DNA of 64,000 nucleotides from an uncultured Pelagibacteraceae bacterium. Lineage in GTDB: Bacteria; Pseudomonadota; Alphaproteobacteria; Pelagibacterales; Pelagibacteraceae. Positions 45,376-56,492 of the stretch are shown one piece after another. The notes beneath the pieces are model-generated. The model was not told the origin of the DNA. It saw nothing but the letters and a program-made list of their open reading frames with translations, and searched no databases. Numbering within the stretch: the stretch's first letter is position 1; each line of letters opens with the position of its first letter. Location of the stretch: the NCBI GenBank assembly GCA_902579605.1, contig CACHHD010000004.1, positions 1-64,000 on the forward strand, in the 5' to 3' direction. Both the position numbers and the translations under genes were made by a program.

Positions 45376-46699
45376 AGAAGAAAATAAGGTATTTAAAAAT
45401 TTATATAATAATCTTGGATGGGAAATTGAAAAGGCGATTAAACGCGATGATTGGAAAGACACAAAAGAAATTATTTCAAAAGGAAAAGATTGGATTATCA
45501 ACGAAATCAAAACCTCTGAGTTAAGAGGAAGAGGCGGCGCTGGTTTCTCAACGGGGATGAAATGGTCATTTGCACCAAAAAAAATTGGTTCTAGACCACA
45601 TTATTTAGTTATAAACGCTGATGAGTCCGAACCAGGCACTTGCAAAGATCGTGATATTTTAAGGTTTGAACCTCAAAAGTTAATCGAAGGATGTTTATTA
45701 GCGGCATATGCTACTGGAGCGCATATTTGTTATATCTATATAAGAGGTGAGTATTTATTTGAGGGTCAAAGACTTCAAAAAGCTATAGATCAGGCTTACA
45801 AAAAAAACTTCATAGGGAAAAATGCTTGTGGTTCTGGATGGGATTTTGATATTCATATTCATTACGGTGCAGGAGCTTATATCTGCGGTGAGGAAACCGC
45901 ACTGTTAGAAAGTATTGAGGGAAATAAAGGCCAACCTAGACTTAAACCACCATTCCCAGCACTTGTCGGCTTATACGGTTGTCCAACAATAGTTAATAAT
46001 GTGGAAACAATAGCTGTAGTTCCAACTATTTTAAGGCGCGGAGGTAAATGGTTTGCATCTTTAGGTAGACCAAAAAATACTGGTACAAAAATTTTTTGTA
46101 TTTCTGGAAATGTTAATTCACCTTGTAATGTTGAAGAGGAAATGGGTATTCCCCTAAAGGAATTAATTAATACTTATGCTGGAGGTGTTATTGGAGGATG
46201 GGATAATTTACAGGCAGTTATACCTGGAGGATCTTCTATGCCTTTGCTACCTAAAAAAATCTGTGAGACTATTAAGATGGATTTTGACTCATTAATTGAA
46301 AATCAAAGTGGTTTAGGAACCGCTGGAATAATAGTGATTAATAAAGATCAAGATATTGTTTCTTGTATGGCGAGAATTGCAAGGTTTTATAAACATGAAA
46401 GTTGCGGCCAATGTACCCCATGCAGAGAAGGCTCAGGTTGGATGTGGAGAATATTAAATAGAGCAACCAAAGGAGAAACTACATTAAGTGATATTGATCT
46501 ACTAGAAGATGTAACAAAACAAATCGAAGGTCACACTATTTGTGCGTTTGGCGAAGGTTCAGCTTGGCCTGTGCAAGGCTTGTTAAGGCATTTTAGAAAA
46601 GAAATTGACAAAAAATGCAGCAACGACCCTCTAATTAAAAAGAAAAAAGATGTTCCTTATTTAGTTGATCAACACTTATTAGAAAAAAAGAATGCCTAA
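45368..46699 (+). CDS. nuoF: NADH-quinone oxidoreductase subunit F
   Basis: A 443-residue flavoprotein that oxidises NADH. It has the nucleotide/FMN block [48 protein letters not shown] and the [4Fe-4S] N3 ligands in [12 protein letters not shown] and [12 protein letters not shown] at 45368 gives [15 protein letters not shown], the usual alphaproteobacterial N-terminus; ATG at 45356 is the alternative. It overlaps nuoG by 8 bases. Confidence 0.96.
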   Translation: MLKEENKVFKNLYNNLGWEIEKAIKRDDWKDTKEIISKGKDWIINEIKTSELRGRGGAGFSTGMKWSFAPKKIGSRPHYLVINADESEPGTCKDRDILRFEPQKLIEGCLLAAYATGAHICYIYIRGEYLFEGQRLQKAIDQAYKKNFIGKNACGSGWDFDIHIHYGAGAYICGEETALLESIEGNKGQPRLKPPFPALVGLYGCPTIVNNVETIAVVPTILRRGGKWFASLGRPKNTGTKIFCISGNVNSPCNVEEEMGIPLKELINTYAGGVIGGWDNLQAVIPGGSSMPLLPKKICETIKMDFDSLIENQSGLGTAGIIVINKDQDIVSCMARIARFYKHESCGQCTPCREGSGWMWRILNRATKGETTLSDIDLLEDVTKQIEGHTICAFGEGSAWPVQGLLRHFRKEIDKKCSNDPLIKKKKDVPYLVDQHLLEKKNA

Positions 46700-48740
46700 A
46701 ATTTTAATAAATGGAAAAGAAATAGAATTTGAGCCGGGCATGACCATTCTTCAGGCGTGTGAGTTAGCAGGTGTAGAGATACCCAGGTTTTGTTATCATG
46801 AAAGATTATCGATTGCTGGTAACTGCAGAATGTGTTTGGTAGAAATGGATAAATCTCGCAAACCCATTGCCTCATGTGCTATGCCAGCAACGGAAGGGAT
46901 GAATATCAAAACTAACACCGAAATGGTTGAAAAAGCAAGAAAAGGCGTTATGGAATTTCTTTTAGCAAATCATCCATTAGATTGCCCAGTGTGTGATCAA
47001 GGGGGTGAATGCGATCTTCAAGATCAATCACTCTATTATGGTGTAGATAAATCTAGATTTTCAGAAAATAAAAGATTTGTGAGTGAAAAATATATGGGGC
47101 CATTAATCAAAACACAAATGACTAGATGTATACATTGTACAAGATGTGTAAGATTTGCAACTGAGGTAGCAGGTGTGCCTGAAATTGGAGCTATAGGTAG
47201 AGGTGAGGATATGGAAATAACAACTTACTTAGAAAAATCAATGGAGTCAGAGTTATCTGGTAATGTTATCGACCTTTGTCCAGTGGGTGCGTTAACCTCA
47301 AAACCATACGCATTTTCTGCTAGACCTTGGGAACTAAAAAAAACAGAAAGTATTGACGTATTAGATGCGGTTGGTTCTAACATAAGAGTGGATACTTATG
47401 GATGGGAAGTAAAAAGAATCCTTCCCAGGTTAAATGAGAATATCAATGAAGAGTGGATATCAGATAAGACAAGATATTCTTGTGACGGTTTATTAAAGCA
47501 ACGATTAGACACTCCATATATTAAAAAAGATAATAAATTGGTAAAATCTAGCTGGGACGAAGCTATAGATGTAATTATTAAAAAGATTAAAGAGACCGAG
47601 AGCTCTCAAATAGCAGGTCATTTAGGAGACCTTGTAAGTTTAGAGGGAACGTTAGCATTTATAAAATTTTTTGAGCTATTAGGGAGTAAAAATTTAGAAT
47701 TTAGAGAAAAAAAATTTTATATTAATCCAGAAAACAAAATGAATTACTTATTCAATTCATCGATTAATGGAATTGAAAAGTCAGATTTGATACTTTTAGT
47801 AGGGTGTAATCCAAGGCACGAGGCCACAATTTTAAACGCTAGAATTAGAAAAACCTACAGGCAAAATAAAACCCAAATTTTTTCAGTAGGAGATCCTGGT
47901 GATCAAACTTATGAGTACAAAATTATTGGCGATAATACTCAAACTATTAAAGATATTATTGAAGAAAAACATGAATTTAATAGTATTTTAGATAAATCGA
48001 AAAGACCTTTAATAATTATAGGAGAGTCAGCTCTAGAATTAGATACCGGTGGATATATATTTGAGGAATTAAAAAACTTTTTATTAAAAAAAAAATTAAT
48101 TACTGATAAATGGAATGCACTAAATATTTTAATTCAGAACGCCTCAACTGTCGGAGCTTTAGATTTAAATATATTAAATAACAAACAAAATAGCTTTGAA
48201 TTTTTTGATAATATCAAAAGTAAGAAATTTAAAATCTTATACTTGTTAAATTCTGACAATTTTAAATTTGAAAAGAATGATGAGTTTATTATTTATCAAG
48301 GTAGTCATGGTGATCGGGGAGCTGAAATTGCTGACGTTATTTTGCCAAGTGCTGCTTATACTGAAGAAAATGGATTATATCAAAATTTAGAGGGACGAGT
48401 TCAAGAATGTAGAAAAGCCTCATACCCAGCAGGCGAAGCCATAGAAAGTTGGAAAGTGTTTAATAAAATAACTTATGCTTATAAAAATAAAAATTTATTT
48501 GATAGTTTTAATACATTAAGGGATGAGTTATTCAAAAAAATAATAAATTTTAAAGATATCAATCAGTTACCTAATTTTAAAGAGCCTTCAAAAAAAATTA
48601 ATTGTAACTTCAAGCATGAGAAAATTTTTATTAACCCAATTGATTATTATTTTTCAAATAGTATATCTAGATCTTCTAAAGTTATGAGCGATTGTCGAGA
48701 TATCAAATTAAAAATACTTAAATCAGGAACAGATAATTAA
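46692..48740 (+). CDS. nuoG: NADH-quinone oxidoreductase subunit G
   Basis: A 682-residue 75-kDa-type subunit that carries electrons between NuoE/F and the connecting module. The N-terminal ferredoxin domain has [20 protein letters not shown] in part, then [19 protein letters not shown] and [16 protein letters not shown], followed by [15 protein letters not shown]. The molybdopterin-reductase-like C-terminal part (about 230-680) is degenerate, as in all complex I. Length is normal for alphaproteobacteria. Confidence 0.96.
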   Translation: MPKILINGKEIEFEPGMTILQACELAGVEIPRFCYHERLSIAGNCRMCLVEMDKSRKPIASCAMPATEGMNIKTNTEMVEKARKGVMEFLLANHPLDCPVCDQGGECDLQDQSLYYGVDKSRFSENKRFVSEKYMGPLIKTQMTRCIHCTRCVRFATEVAGVPEIGAIGRGEDMEITTYLEKSMESELSGNVIDLCPVGALTSKPYAFSARPWELKKTESIDVLDAVGSNIRVDTYGWEVKRILPRLNENINEEWISDKTRYSCDGLLKQRLDTPYIKKDNKLVKSSWDEAIDVIIKKIKETESSQIAGHLGDLVSLEGTLAFIKFFELLGSKNLEFREKKFYINPENKMNYLFNSSINGIEKSDLILLVGCNPRHEATILNARIRKTYRQNKTQIFSVGDPGDQTYEYKIIGDNTQTIKDIIEEKHEFNSILDKSKRPLIIIGESALELDTGGYIFEELKNFLLKKKLITDKWNALNILIQNASTVGALDLNILNNKQNSFEFFDNIKSKKFKILYLLNSDNFKFEKNDEFIIYQGSHGDRGAEIADVILPSAAYTEENGLYQNLEGRVQECRKASYPAGEAIESWKVFNKITYAYKNKNLFDSFNTLRDELFKKIINFKDINQLPNFKEPSKKINCNFKHEKIFINPIDYYFSNSISRSSKVMSDCRDIKLKILKSGTDN

Positions 48741-48741
48741 A

Positions 48742-49746
48742 ATGGACTATTTAACAACATTAATAAATGAAGTTTATAAAGTTTTGTTTTTGATCATTCC
48801 AATATTGGTTTCTGTTGCTATGATTGTTTGGTTAGATCGAAGAGTTTGGGGTTTAGTGCAAAAAAGACGAGGACCAAACGTTGTTGGTCCATTTGGTTTA
48901 TTTCAGACTTTAGCCGATGCTCTTAAATATATTTTTAAAGAGATAATTATTCCTGCAAGTGCAAATAAAACTATTTTTATTCTTGCTCCTATAATTACAA
49001 TGACTTTAGCTTTAGTTGCTTGGGCAGTCATACCCTTAAGTGAATCACTTGTACTTTCAAATATTAACGTAGGAATACTTTATTTGTTTGCAGTTTCTTC
49101 TTTAGGTGTTTACGGGATTATAATGGGAGGCTGGGCTTCTAATTCAAAATATCCATTTCTTGGAGCAATCAGATCTGCAGCACAAATGGTTTCATACGAA
49201 GTTTCTATTGGAATAATTATTATAAATGTACTTTTATGCGTCGGCTCTCTAAATTTAAATGACATAGTACTAGCTCAAAAAAATCTTTGGTATGTAGTCC
49301 CGCTTTTTCCAATGTTTGTAATATTTTTTATATCTGCCTTGGCGGAAACTAATAGACCGCCTTTTGATTTGCCTGAAGCTGAAGCAGAATTAGTTGCAGG
49401 ATATCAAACTGAGTATTCAGGAATGATGTATGCAATGTTTTGGTTAGGAGAATATGCAAATATTCTTTTGATGTGTGCGATGGGATCTATTCTATTTTTA
49501 GGAGGATGGTTGCCCCCACTAGATATTTATCCATTAAATACAATCCCAGCCCCGGTATGGATGATTTTAAAAATTTTGTTTTTATTTTTTTTATTTGCAA
49601 TAATTAAAGCAATTGTTCCAAGATATCGTTACGACCAATTAATGAGATTAGGATGGAAAGTTTTCTTACCTTTTTCACTAATCTATGTAATTTTAACAGC
49701 CAGTTTTTTACTTTATTTTGATAAATTACCGAAAGGTTCCTTTTAA
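48742..49746 (+). CDS. nuoH: NADH-quinone oxidoreductase subunit H
   Basis: A 334-residue membrane subunit with eight helices that forms much of the quinone chamber. Landmarks are [20 protein letters not shown], the acidic loop [39 protein letters not shown] and [17 protein letters not shown]. It starts one base after nuoG and its last base is the first base of nuoI. Confidence 0.97.
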   Translation: MDYLTTLINEVYKVLFLIIPILVSVAMIVWLDRRVWGLVQKRRGPNVVGPFGLFQTLADALKYIFKEIIIPASANKTIFILAPIITMTLALVAWAVIPLSESLVLSNINVGILYLFAVSSLGVYGIIMGGWASNSKYPFLGAIRSAAQMVSYEVSIGIIIINVLLCVGSLNLNDIVLAQKNLWYVVPLFPMFVIFFISALAETNRPPFDLPEAEAELVAGYQTEYSGMMYAMFWLGEYANILLMCAMGSILFLGGWLPPLDIYPLNTIPAPVWMILKILFLFFLFAIIKAIVPRYRYDQLMRLGWKVFLPFSLIYVILTASFLLYFDKLPKGSF

Positions 49747-50231
49747 TGAATTTTAATAGATTTTTAAAAACTATATTTTTAACTGAGTTTTTTTTAGCAA
49801 TAATTAAAGCAATAAGAGAAATTTTTAGGCCAAAAAAAACAATTAATTATCCATTTGAAAAAGGTCAAATCAGCCCAAGATACAGGGGAGAGCATGCTTT
49901 ACGAAGATATCCAAATGGAGAAGAGAGATGCATAGCCTGTAAGCTTTGTGAAGCTGTTTGTCCTGCTCAAGCGATTACTATTGAGTCAGAGGAAAGAAAA
50001 GATGGAAGTAGAAAAACAACAAGGTATGACATCGACATGCTTAAGTGTATTTATTGCGGACTTTGTCAAGAGTCATGCCCGGTAGATGCAATAGTTCAGG
50101 GCCCAAATTTTGAATTTGCTACCGAGACAAGAGAGGAGCTTTATTACAACAAAGAAAAATTATTGGATAATGGAGATAGATGGGAGTCTGTGATAGCAAA
50201 AAATTTAAAGACAGACAAAATTTATAAATAA
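49746..50231 (+). CDS. nuoI: NADH-quinone oxidoreductase subunit I
   Basis: A 161-residue ferredoxin-like subunit carrying clusters N6a and N6b. Both CxxCxxCxxxCP motifs are intact: [16 protein letters not shown] and [17 protein letters not shown]. The amphipathic N-terminal helices and [16 protein letters not shown] are typical. It links the peripheral chain to NuoB. Confidence 0.97.
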   Translation: MNFNRFLKTIFLTEFFLAIIKAIREIFRPKKTINYPFEKGQISPRYRGEHALRRYPNGEERCIACKLCEAVCPAQAITIESEERKDGSRKTTRYDIDMLKCIYCGLCQESCPVDAIVQGPNFEFATETREELYYNKEKLLDNGDRWESVIAKNLKTDKIYK

Positions 50232-50861
50232 ATGTTAGCTCACGCAATTTTTTTTTATTTTTTTTCTATTTTAGCTATTTTTTCAGCTTTAATGGTAATT
50301 ACATCAAGAAGCACAGTTAATTCAGTTTTCTTTTTAATTTTAGATTTCATATCTGTTGGATGTCTTTTTATAATGGTTGGAGCAGAGTTTTTAGGAATGA
50401 TACTTCTAATAGTATATGTTGGAGCAGTAGCTGTTTTATTTTTATTTGTAGTAATGATGTTGAACGTAGCGCAACAAAAACAATCCTGGTTTATAGGTCA
50501 AAAATCTAATCATATACCATCTGGGTTAATAGTTTCTGTATTAATTCTTCTTGAGCTTTTAGTCGTAGTAGGTGGTTGGAAATATAAAGAAAATATTATG
50601 TCTAGTTCTAATTTAGTTATCGATACAACTATATCTAATACTCACTCTATTGGTAGTGTAATGTATACAGATTATATTTTGTATTTTCAGTTATCAGGAA
50701 TAATTCTTCTTCTTTCAATGGTGGGTGCAATAATATTAACCTATAGAAAAAGAGAAAATGTAAAAACTCAAAGTTATTTAAAACAAATTTCTAGGGAAAA
50801 GTCTTCAGCTGTTATGTTGAAAGATGTTGATTTCAACAAAGGAGTAAATATAGATGATTGA
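50232..50861 (+). CDS. nuoJ: NADH-quinone oxidoreductase subunit J
   Basis: A 209-residue membrane subunit with five helices. The conserved third-helix region [21 protein letters not shown] (key [10 protein letters not shown]) carries the pi-bulge seen in complex I. A charged C-terminal tail ends NKGVNIDD. It overlaps nuoK by 8 bases. Confidence 0.95.
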   Translation: MLAHAIFFYFFSILAIFSALMVITSRSTVNSVFFLILDFISVGCLFIMVGAEFLGMILLIVYVGAVAVLFLFVVMMLNVAQQKQSWFIGQKSNHIPSGLIVSVLILLELLVVVGGWKYKENIMSSSNLVIDTTISNTHSIGSVMYTDYILYFQLSGIILLLSMVGAIILTYRKRENVKTQSYLKQISREKSSAVMLKDVDFNKGVNIDD

Positions 50862-51165
50862 AATAGGCTTAGGTCATTATTTAACTTTAGGAGCTATCAT
50901 ATTTTTTCTTGGAGTAATTGGAATTTTTTTAAATAGAAAAAATGTTATAGTTATATTAATGTCAGTTGAATTAATATTATTATCTGTAAACATTAATTTA
51001 ATTTCTTTTTCAATTTTTTCTGGTGATTTACTTGGGCAAATTTTTACAATGTTAATATTAACAGTAGCTGCGGCTGAAGCAGCAATCGGTTTAGCAATTA
51101 TTGTAATTTTTTATAGAAATAAAGGATCAATTAGAGTTGAAGATATTCACGAGATGAAAGGTTAA
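50854..51165 (+). CDS. nuoK: NADH-quinone oxidoreductase subunit K
   Basis: A 103-residue three-helix membrane subunit. [14 protein letters not shown] holds the proton-path Glu of helix 2, and [17 protein letters not shown] holds the second conserved Glu in helix 3. Length is exactly as expected. It overlaps nuoJ and abuts nuoL. Confidence 0.96.
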   Translation: MIEIGLGHYLTLGAIIFFLGVIGIFLNRKNVIVILMSVELILLSVNINLISFSIFSGDLLGQIFTMLILTVAAAEAAIGLAIIVIFYRNKGSIRVEDIHEMKG

Positions 51166-53070
51166 ATGGAATACGCAGTAATATTTCTACCCTTATTAGG
51201 GTCAGTAGTTACCTATTTTGGAAAAAAATTAGGTACTTTGTTTTCTCAAATTTTTTCATGTTTAATGGTTTCTATAGCTGCAATAATGTCTTTTATTATT
51301 TTTTATAATGGCCTTATCTATGACAATTATGGAAATTATTTAATTTTTGAATGGATACAATCTGGAAATCTAAAAGTTAATTGGTCAATTAAAATTGATC
51401 CTTTAAGTTCAATTATGATAATGGTAGTTACCTCTGTGTCTGCATTAGTTCACATATATTCAATTGGATATATGAGTCACGATCCTCACAAACCTAGGTT
51501 CATGTCGTACTTATCATTATTTACATTTTCAATGCTGTGTTTAGTGGTCTCGGATAATTTTTTACAATTATTTTTTGGTTGGGAGGGAGTTGGATTATGT
51601 TCTTATCTTTTAATTGGTTTTTGGTTTAAACGAGAAACAGCTAATAATGCAGCAATTAAAGCCTTTATAGTTAATAGAGTAGGTGATTTTGGTCTAGCTA
51701 TAGGTATATTTATAATTTTTTTAATTTTTGGGACATTAAATTTTGAAGAAATTTTCGCAGAAGTTTCAAATTTTACAAAAACAAATCTAAGTTTTTTCGG
51801 AGGGGAATACAACGCTATTACATTAATTTGTGTCTTTTTGTTTATAGGAGCTATGGGAAAATCTGCACAATTTTTTTTGCATACCTGGTTACCAGACGCT
51901 ATGGAAGGCCCTACCCCTGTCTCTGCTTTAATACATGCTGCAACAATGGTTACAGCTGGAGTATTTTTAGTAGTTAGATGTTCACCAATTTTTGAGTATT
52001 CACAAGTTGCGATGAATCTTGTTGCTATAATAGGTATGATTACTGCTTTATTTGCAGCTTCAGTAGCTTTAGTGCAAAATGATATTAAAAAAATTATTGC
52101 ATATTCAACTTGTAGTCAGCTTGGTTACATGTTTTTTGCTGCTGGTGTTGGTGCATATCATATAGCAATGTTTCATTTATTCACTCATGCGTTTTTTAAA
52201 GCACTATTATTTTTGGGTGCTGGATCTGTTATTCACTCGTTTAAAGAAGAACAAGATATAACGAAAATGGGAGGGGTTTGGAAAAAAATTCCATATACGA
52301 TGGTGCTTATGCTTATTGGTACATTGGCTCTTACCGGATTTCCTTTTTTATCTGGCTTTTATTCGAAAGATGCTATAATCGAATTTGCTTATTTGAAAGG
52401 CACATCAGTTGGTTATTACGCGAGTGCTTTAGGTATCTTTACAGCATTCTTAACAGCCATTTATTCTTGGAGATTGTTTTTTAAAACATTCTTCGGATCA
52501 TATAACAACAAATCTATCTCAATAGAAAAAACTCATGAGTCTCCTTTAGTGATGATTGCTCCATTAATTGTTTTAGCTATCGGAGCTATTTTTGCAGGGT
52601 ACTTTTTTAAGGATTTATTTTTAGGAAATGACACAACTTATTGGGGGGACTCCATATTATTTTTGAATTATATTAAATTAGAAAATATCCCGCTTTGGTT
52701 AATTTTAATAACTCCGATAATTATAACAATAGCTATCCCAATTTCTTACTATTTATTTATTAAAGACAAAACAATTTTAAATGGAGTTAAAAATTCAAAT
52801 ATTCCATTATATAACTTTTTAGTAAATAAGTGGTACATAGATGAAATTTATGACTTTATTTTTATAAATCCCCTTAAAAGAATTGGAATATTTTTTTGGA
52901 AAAAGGGAGATCAAGACACGATAGACAGGTTTGGTCCCGATGGAATATCTAAAGTAATAAAATATGTGTCTAACAAAGCTATTAAGTTTCAGAGTGGCTA
53001 TATTTATGATTATGCCTTTGTAATGTTAATTGGTCTTTCTGCGTTAATAACCTTTTTAATTTTGAACTAA
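51166..53070 (+). CDS. nuoL: NADH-quinone oxidoreductase subunit L
   Basis: A 634-residue antiporter-like, proton-pumping subunit with about 16 helices. Landmarks: SVSALVHIYSIGYMSHDP, FFGWEGVGLCSYLLIGFWF, HTWLPDAMEGPTPVSALIHA, KIIAYSTCSQLGYMFFA and a C-terminal lateral-helix region ending in a final anchor helix. It follows nuoK without a gap. Confidence 0.97.
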   Translation: MEYAVIFLPLLGSVVTYFGKKLGTLFSQIFSCLMVSIAAIMSFIIFYNGLIYDNYGNYLIFEWIQSGNLKVNWSIKIDPLSSIMIMVVTSVSALVHIYSIGYMSHDPHKPRFMSYLSLFTFSMLCLVVSDNFLQLFFGWEGVGLCSYLLIGFWFKRETANNAAIKAFIVNRVGDFGLAIGIFIIFLIFGTLNFEEIFAEVSNFTKTNLSFFGGEYNAITLICVFLFIGAMGKSAQFFLHTWLPDAMEGPTPVSALIHAATMVTAGVFLVVRCSPIFEYSQVAMNLVAIIGMITALFAASVALVQNDIKKIIAYSTCSQLGYMFFAAGVGAYHIAMFHLFTHAFFKALLFLGAGSVIHSFKEEQDITKMGGVWKKIPYTMVLMLIGTLALTGFPFLSGFYSKDAIIEFAYLKGTSVGYYASALGIFTAFLTAIYSWRLFFKTFFGSYNNKSISIEKTHESPLVMIAPLIVLAIGAIFAGYFFKDLFLGNDTTYWGDSILFLNYIKLENIPLWLILITPIIITIAIPISYYLFIKDKTILNGVKNSNIPLYNFLVNKWYIDEIYDFIFINPLKRIGIFFWKKGDQDTIDRFGPDGISKVIKYVSNKAIKFQSGYIYDYAFVMLIGLSALITFLILN

Positions 53071-54564
53071 ATGAACTTTCCTATTTTATCTACGATAATT
53101 TTTCTCCCATTTCTTGGAGCCGCTTTTATATTTTTATCAAATCAAAAAAATGAAAATAAAAGTGCAATTTATATTTCATTATTTACGTCTTTTGCAAATT
53201 TATTTTTAACTTTTTTCTTATGGTATTCATTTGATAAAAGTTTGACCGGCTTTCAGTTTATAGAGGAAAAAAATTGGATCAGTGGACTAATAAAATTTAA
53301 ACTTGGTATTGATGGAATTTCAATATTATTTATAATTTTGACAGCGTTTATAACTCCAATCTGTATAATTTCTTGCATTAATAGTGTAAAAAAAAGACTC
53401 GATGAATTTTTAATTGCTATCCTTATTTTGGAGACATTTATTTTAGGTGTCTTCTGTTCATTAGATTTAATAATTTTTTATCTTTTTTTTGAAGCCGGGT
53501 TGATACCTATGTTTTTGATTATCGGCATTTGGGGAGGCCCTAGAAAGATTTATTCGGCATACAAATTTTTCTTATTTACTCTTTTGGGGTCAGTGTTAAT
53601 GCTTGCAGCAATAATTTTTATTTACTGGTCAATGGGAACTACAGATTATACAGAAATTTATAAATTGAAAATACCACAAAACTACCAATACCTTTTATGG
53701 CTTGCATTTTTCAGCTCTTTTGCGGTCAAAACTCCTATGTGGCCTGTACACACCTGGTTACCTGATGCTCATGTCGAGGCACCAACTGCAGGCTCTGTAA
53801 TACTTGCGGCCATTCTTTTAAAGATGGCAGGATATGGTTTTTTGAGATTTTCTCTAGGAATGTTTCCTATCGCTTCAGAATACTTTACTCCATTAATTTT
53901 TACGCTAAGTATTATCGCGATTATATACACTTCATTGGTAGCTTTAATGCAAGAAGATATGAAAAAGTTAATAGCATATTCCTCAGTAGCACACATGGGA
54001 TTTGTTACACTTGGTATATTTACTTTCAACAAACAAGGTATAGAGGGTAGTATTTTTCAAATGATTAGTCATGGAATAATTTCTGCTGCCTTATTTTTGT
54101 GTGTAGGTGTGTTATATGACAGAACGAGCTCAAGAATGATCAAAACATTTGGTGGAATAGTTAATTACTTACCAAATTTTTCATTAATATTTATTATATT
54201 TGTGCTTGGCGCATTGGGTTTACCTGGAACAACAGGATTTATAGGTGAGTTTCTAGTTTTGTTAGGTGCTTTTAAAATAAATTACTTGGTTGCAATTTTG
54301 GCTAGCACTGGTGTTGTTCTTTGTGCGGCATATATGCTTTGGATGGCCAAAAGAGTTGTTTTCGGAAAAACAAATAATTCTATAATTTCAAAATTAAAAG
54401 ACATAAATTATTTAGAAGGGTCAGTTTTAATCTTACTATGTTTAGTAAGTTTGGTTTTTGGTTTTTATCCTGAGCCATTGCTTAATACAATGGATGTTTC
54501 TGTAAACGGGATAATAGAAAATCATCAAAATGAATCAGTTGTAAATTTAATATATAAAAATTAA
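53071..54564 (+). CDS. nuoM: NADH-quinone oxidoreductase subunit M
   Basis: A 497-residue antiporter-like proton-pumping subunit. It has LFFEAGLIPMFLIIGIWGG, HTWLPDAHVEAPTAGSVILA, KKLIAYSSVAHMGFVTLG and GTTGFIGEFLVLLGAF. Length and order are canonical. Its stop overlaps the nuoN ATG by one base. Confidence 0.97.
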   Translation: MNFPILSTIIFLPFLGAAFIFLSNQKNENKSAIYISLFTSFANLFLTFFLWYSFDKSLTGFQFIEEKNWISGLIKFKLGIDGISILFIILTAFITPICIISCINSVKKRLDEFLIAILILETFILGVFCSLDLIIFYLFFEAGLIPMFLIIGIWGGPRKIYSAYKFFLFTLLGSVLMLAAIIFIYWSMGTTDYTEIYKLKIPQNYQYLLWLAFFSSFAVKTPMWPVHTWLPDAHVEAPTAGSVILAAILLKMAGYGFLRFSLGMFPIASEYFTPLIFTLSIIAIIYTSLVALMQEDMKKLIAYSSVAHMGFVTLGIFTFNKQGIEGSIFQMISHGIISAALFLCVGVLYDRTSSRMIKTFGGIVNYLPNFSLIFIIFVLGALGLPGTTGFIGEFLVLLGAFKINYLVAILASTGVVLCAAYMLWMAKRVVFGKTNNSIISKLKDINYLEGSVLILLCLVSLVFGFYPEPLLNTMDVSVNGIIENHQNESVVNLIYKN

Positions 54565-55973
54565 TGGAAAATCTAAATTTAATATTGCCTGAAATTTCAC
54601 TTTTTCTTGGAATTTGTCTAGCTCTTATGGTTGGAGTTTTTTTTAAAAATAGTTTTTCTATTGTTATGAAATTATCAATTATAATATTATTAGGCGTAAT
54701 TTATTTAATTTTAACAGATTGGGGAGGGCAAGAAAAATTATTTTTAGAATCTTTTAAAAATGATAAATTTTCAGATTATTTTAAAGTTTTAATTTTGATA
54801 TCAAGTATATTCATCTTTTTTTCATCAGATCAATTTATAAAAGATAAAAAATTAAGTAAATTTGAATATCCAATAATAATAATGTTCTCAATTTTAGGAA
54901 TGTTTTTTATGTTAAGCGCCAATGACTTGATTTTATTTTACCTTGGTTTAGAACTTCAGTCACTTGCCCTATATGTTCTGGCAGCCTTCGATAGAGACAA
55001 TGTTATTTCGTCTGAAGCAGGAATAAAATATTTTGTTTTGAGCGCTTTATCTTCAGGCCTTCTTTTGTATGGATGCTCATTGTTGTATGGATTTACAGGA
55101 TCAACTAATTTTGATGAAATAAGTATAAGTTTAGTCGCCCAAAATACAGGAGCCATTTTCGCGATGGTTTTTATATTAGTAGGCCTTGCTTTTAAGGTTT
55201 CAGCGGTTCCATTTCATATGTGGACGCCAGATGTCTATGAAGGAGCACCAACATCTATAACAAATTTTTTTGCAATAGTCCCAAAAGCAGTAGGTTTAGG
55301 GGTTATTATAAGATTTATGGATCTTCCTTTTAAAAATATTTTAGAAGAATGGCAAACTATCATAATTTTTATTTCTATTGCTTCAATGATATTGGGTAGT
55401 GTTGCTGCTATTGGACAAAAAAATATTAAACGACTTTTAGCTTACAGCTCTATAAGCCACATGGGCTACGCTTTAGCCGGGGTGGCAACTGGAACAGCAT
55501 CGGGATACTCATCAACAATTGTTTATATAACAATATATATAATTATGAATATGGGTGCTTTTGCTTGTTTATATTTAATGAAAGTAGAAGAAAGGTATAC
55601 AGAGGAAATTGCAGATCTATCAGGACTTTCTAAAGAGAAACCGATATTAGCTCTATCTTTTTTAATATTATTTTTCTCATTAGCTGGTATTCCTCCATTA
55701 GGTGGTTTTTTTGCTAAATTTTTTGTTTTTATGTCAGTTATAGAGAGCGAATTGTATGCTCTTGCAATAATTGGTTTGTTAACCACTGTTATTTCAGCAT
55801 TTTATTATTTAAAAGTTATAAAAATTATTTATTTTGATGATAACAAAATTAAATTTGATGATGTAAGAAACGTACGTGTAAAAGCTACAATTTTGATAAG
55901 CTGTCTTATCCTAAGTTTATTTTTTATATCACCATCGATTATAAATTCTTTATTAGATGGATTATTTATTTAA
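54564..55973 (+). CDS. nuoN: NADH-quinone oxidoreductase subunit N
   Basis: A 469-residue antiporter-like subunit, the third proton pump of the membrane arm. It contains LFYLGLELQSLALYVLAAF, SEAGIKYFVLSALSSGLLL, PFHMWTPDVYEGAPTSITNF, KRLLAYSSISHMGYALAG and GIPPLGGFFAKFFVF. Its stop overlaps the birA ATG by one base, so non-respiratory genes continue in the same operon. Confidence 0.96.
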   Translation: MENLNLILPEISLFLGICLALMVGVFFKNSFSIVMKLSIIILLGVIYLILTDWGGQEKLFLESFKNDKFSDYFKVLILISSIFIFFSSDQFIKDKKLSKFEYPIIIMFSILGMFFMLSANDLILFYLGLELQSLALYVLAAFDRDNVISSEAGIKYFVLSALSSGLLLYGCSLLYGFTGSTNFDEISISLVAQNTGAIFAMVFILVGLAFKVSAVPFHMWTPDVYEGAPTSITNFFAIVPKAVGLGVIIRFMDLPFKNILEEWQTIIIFISIASMILGSVAAIGQKNIKRLLAYSSISHMGYALAGVATGTASGYSSTIVYITIYIIMNMGAFACLYLMKVEERYTEEIADLSGLSKEKPILALSFLILFFSLAGIPPLGGFFAKFFVFMSVIESELYALAIIGLLTTVISAFYYLKVIKIIYFDDNKIKFDDVRNVRVKATILISCLILSLFFISPSIINSLLDGLFI

Positions 55974-56485
55974 TGAAAATACAAATAATTAAATACGATA
56001 ATGTTGATAGCACTAACAATGTAGCAATAAGAAGGATTAAAAATGGAAAAATTAAACCAACTTTAATCATTGCTAACTCTCAAAAGAGGGGAAGAGGGCA
56101 ATATGGAAGAAAATGGGTTTCGTATAAGGGTAATATATTTATGTCTTTTTATTTTCATTTAAGAAAAAATATTACCATTAAAGTTTTATCAAAAAAGATC
56201 TACATTATAATTAAAAAAAGCCTTGAAAAGTTTGTTAATGAAAAGATTTCAATTAAGTTGCCTAATGACCTGCTTATTAATGGCTCAAAAGTATGTGGTA
56301 TATTACAAGAAACTATTACGTACAATAAAGATAAATATTTTATAGTTGGGATCGGTATAAATCTTGTTAAAAGCCCAAAAATAGAAAATAAACAGGTTTC
56401 TTTTTTACAAAAATATAATAACAATAAAATTAATAAAGGTAAAATTTATAAAAAGATAAAAAATAACTTTGAAAAATTAATTTAA
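55973..56485 (+). CDS. birA: minimal biotin-protein ligase
   Basis: A 170-residue ligase that attaches biotin to AccB. It covers only the catalytic domain: no N-terminal DNA-binding domain and no C-terminal SH3-like domain, against about 320 residues in E. coli. VDSTNNVA opens the biotin site. The nucleotide-binding loop reads KRGRGQYGRKW at 38-48, with Gln43 where E. coli has Arg118. The KWPND motif is KLPND at 95-99, and Lys106 in NGSKVCGILQE matches catalytic Lys183. It lies between nuoN and coaX, a typical alphaproteobacterial place. Confidence 0.9.
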   Translation: MKIQIIKYDNVDSTNNVAIRRIKNGKIKPTLIIANSQKRGRGQYGRKWVSYKGNIFMSFYFHLRKNITIKVLSKKIYIIIKKSLEKFVNEKISIKLPNDLLINGSKVCGILQETITYNKDKYFIVGIGINLVKSPKIENKQVSFLQKYNNNKINKGKIYKKIKNNFEKLI

Positions 56486-56492
56486 GTAAAAT

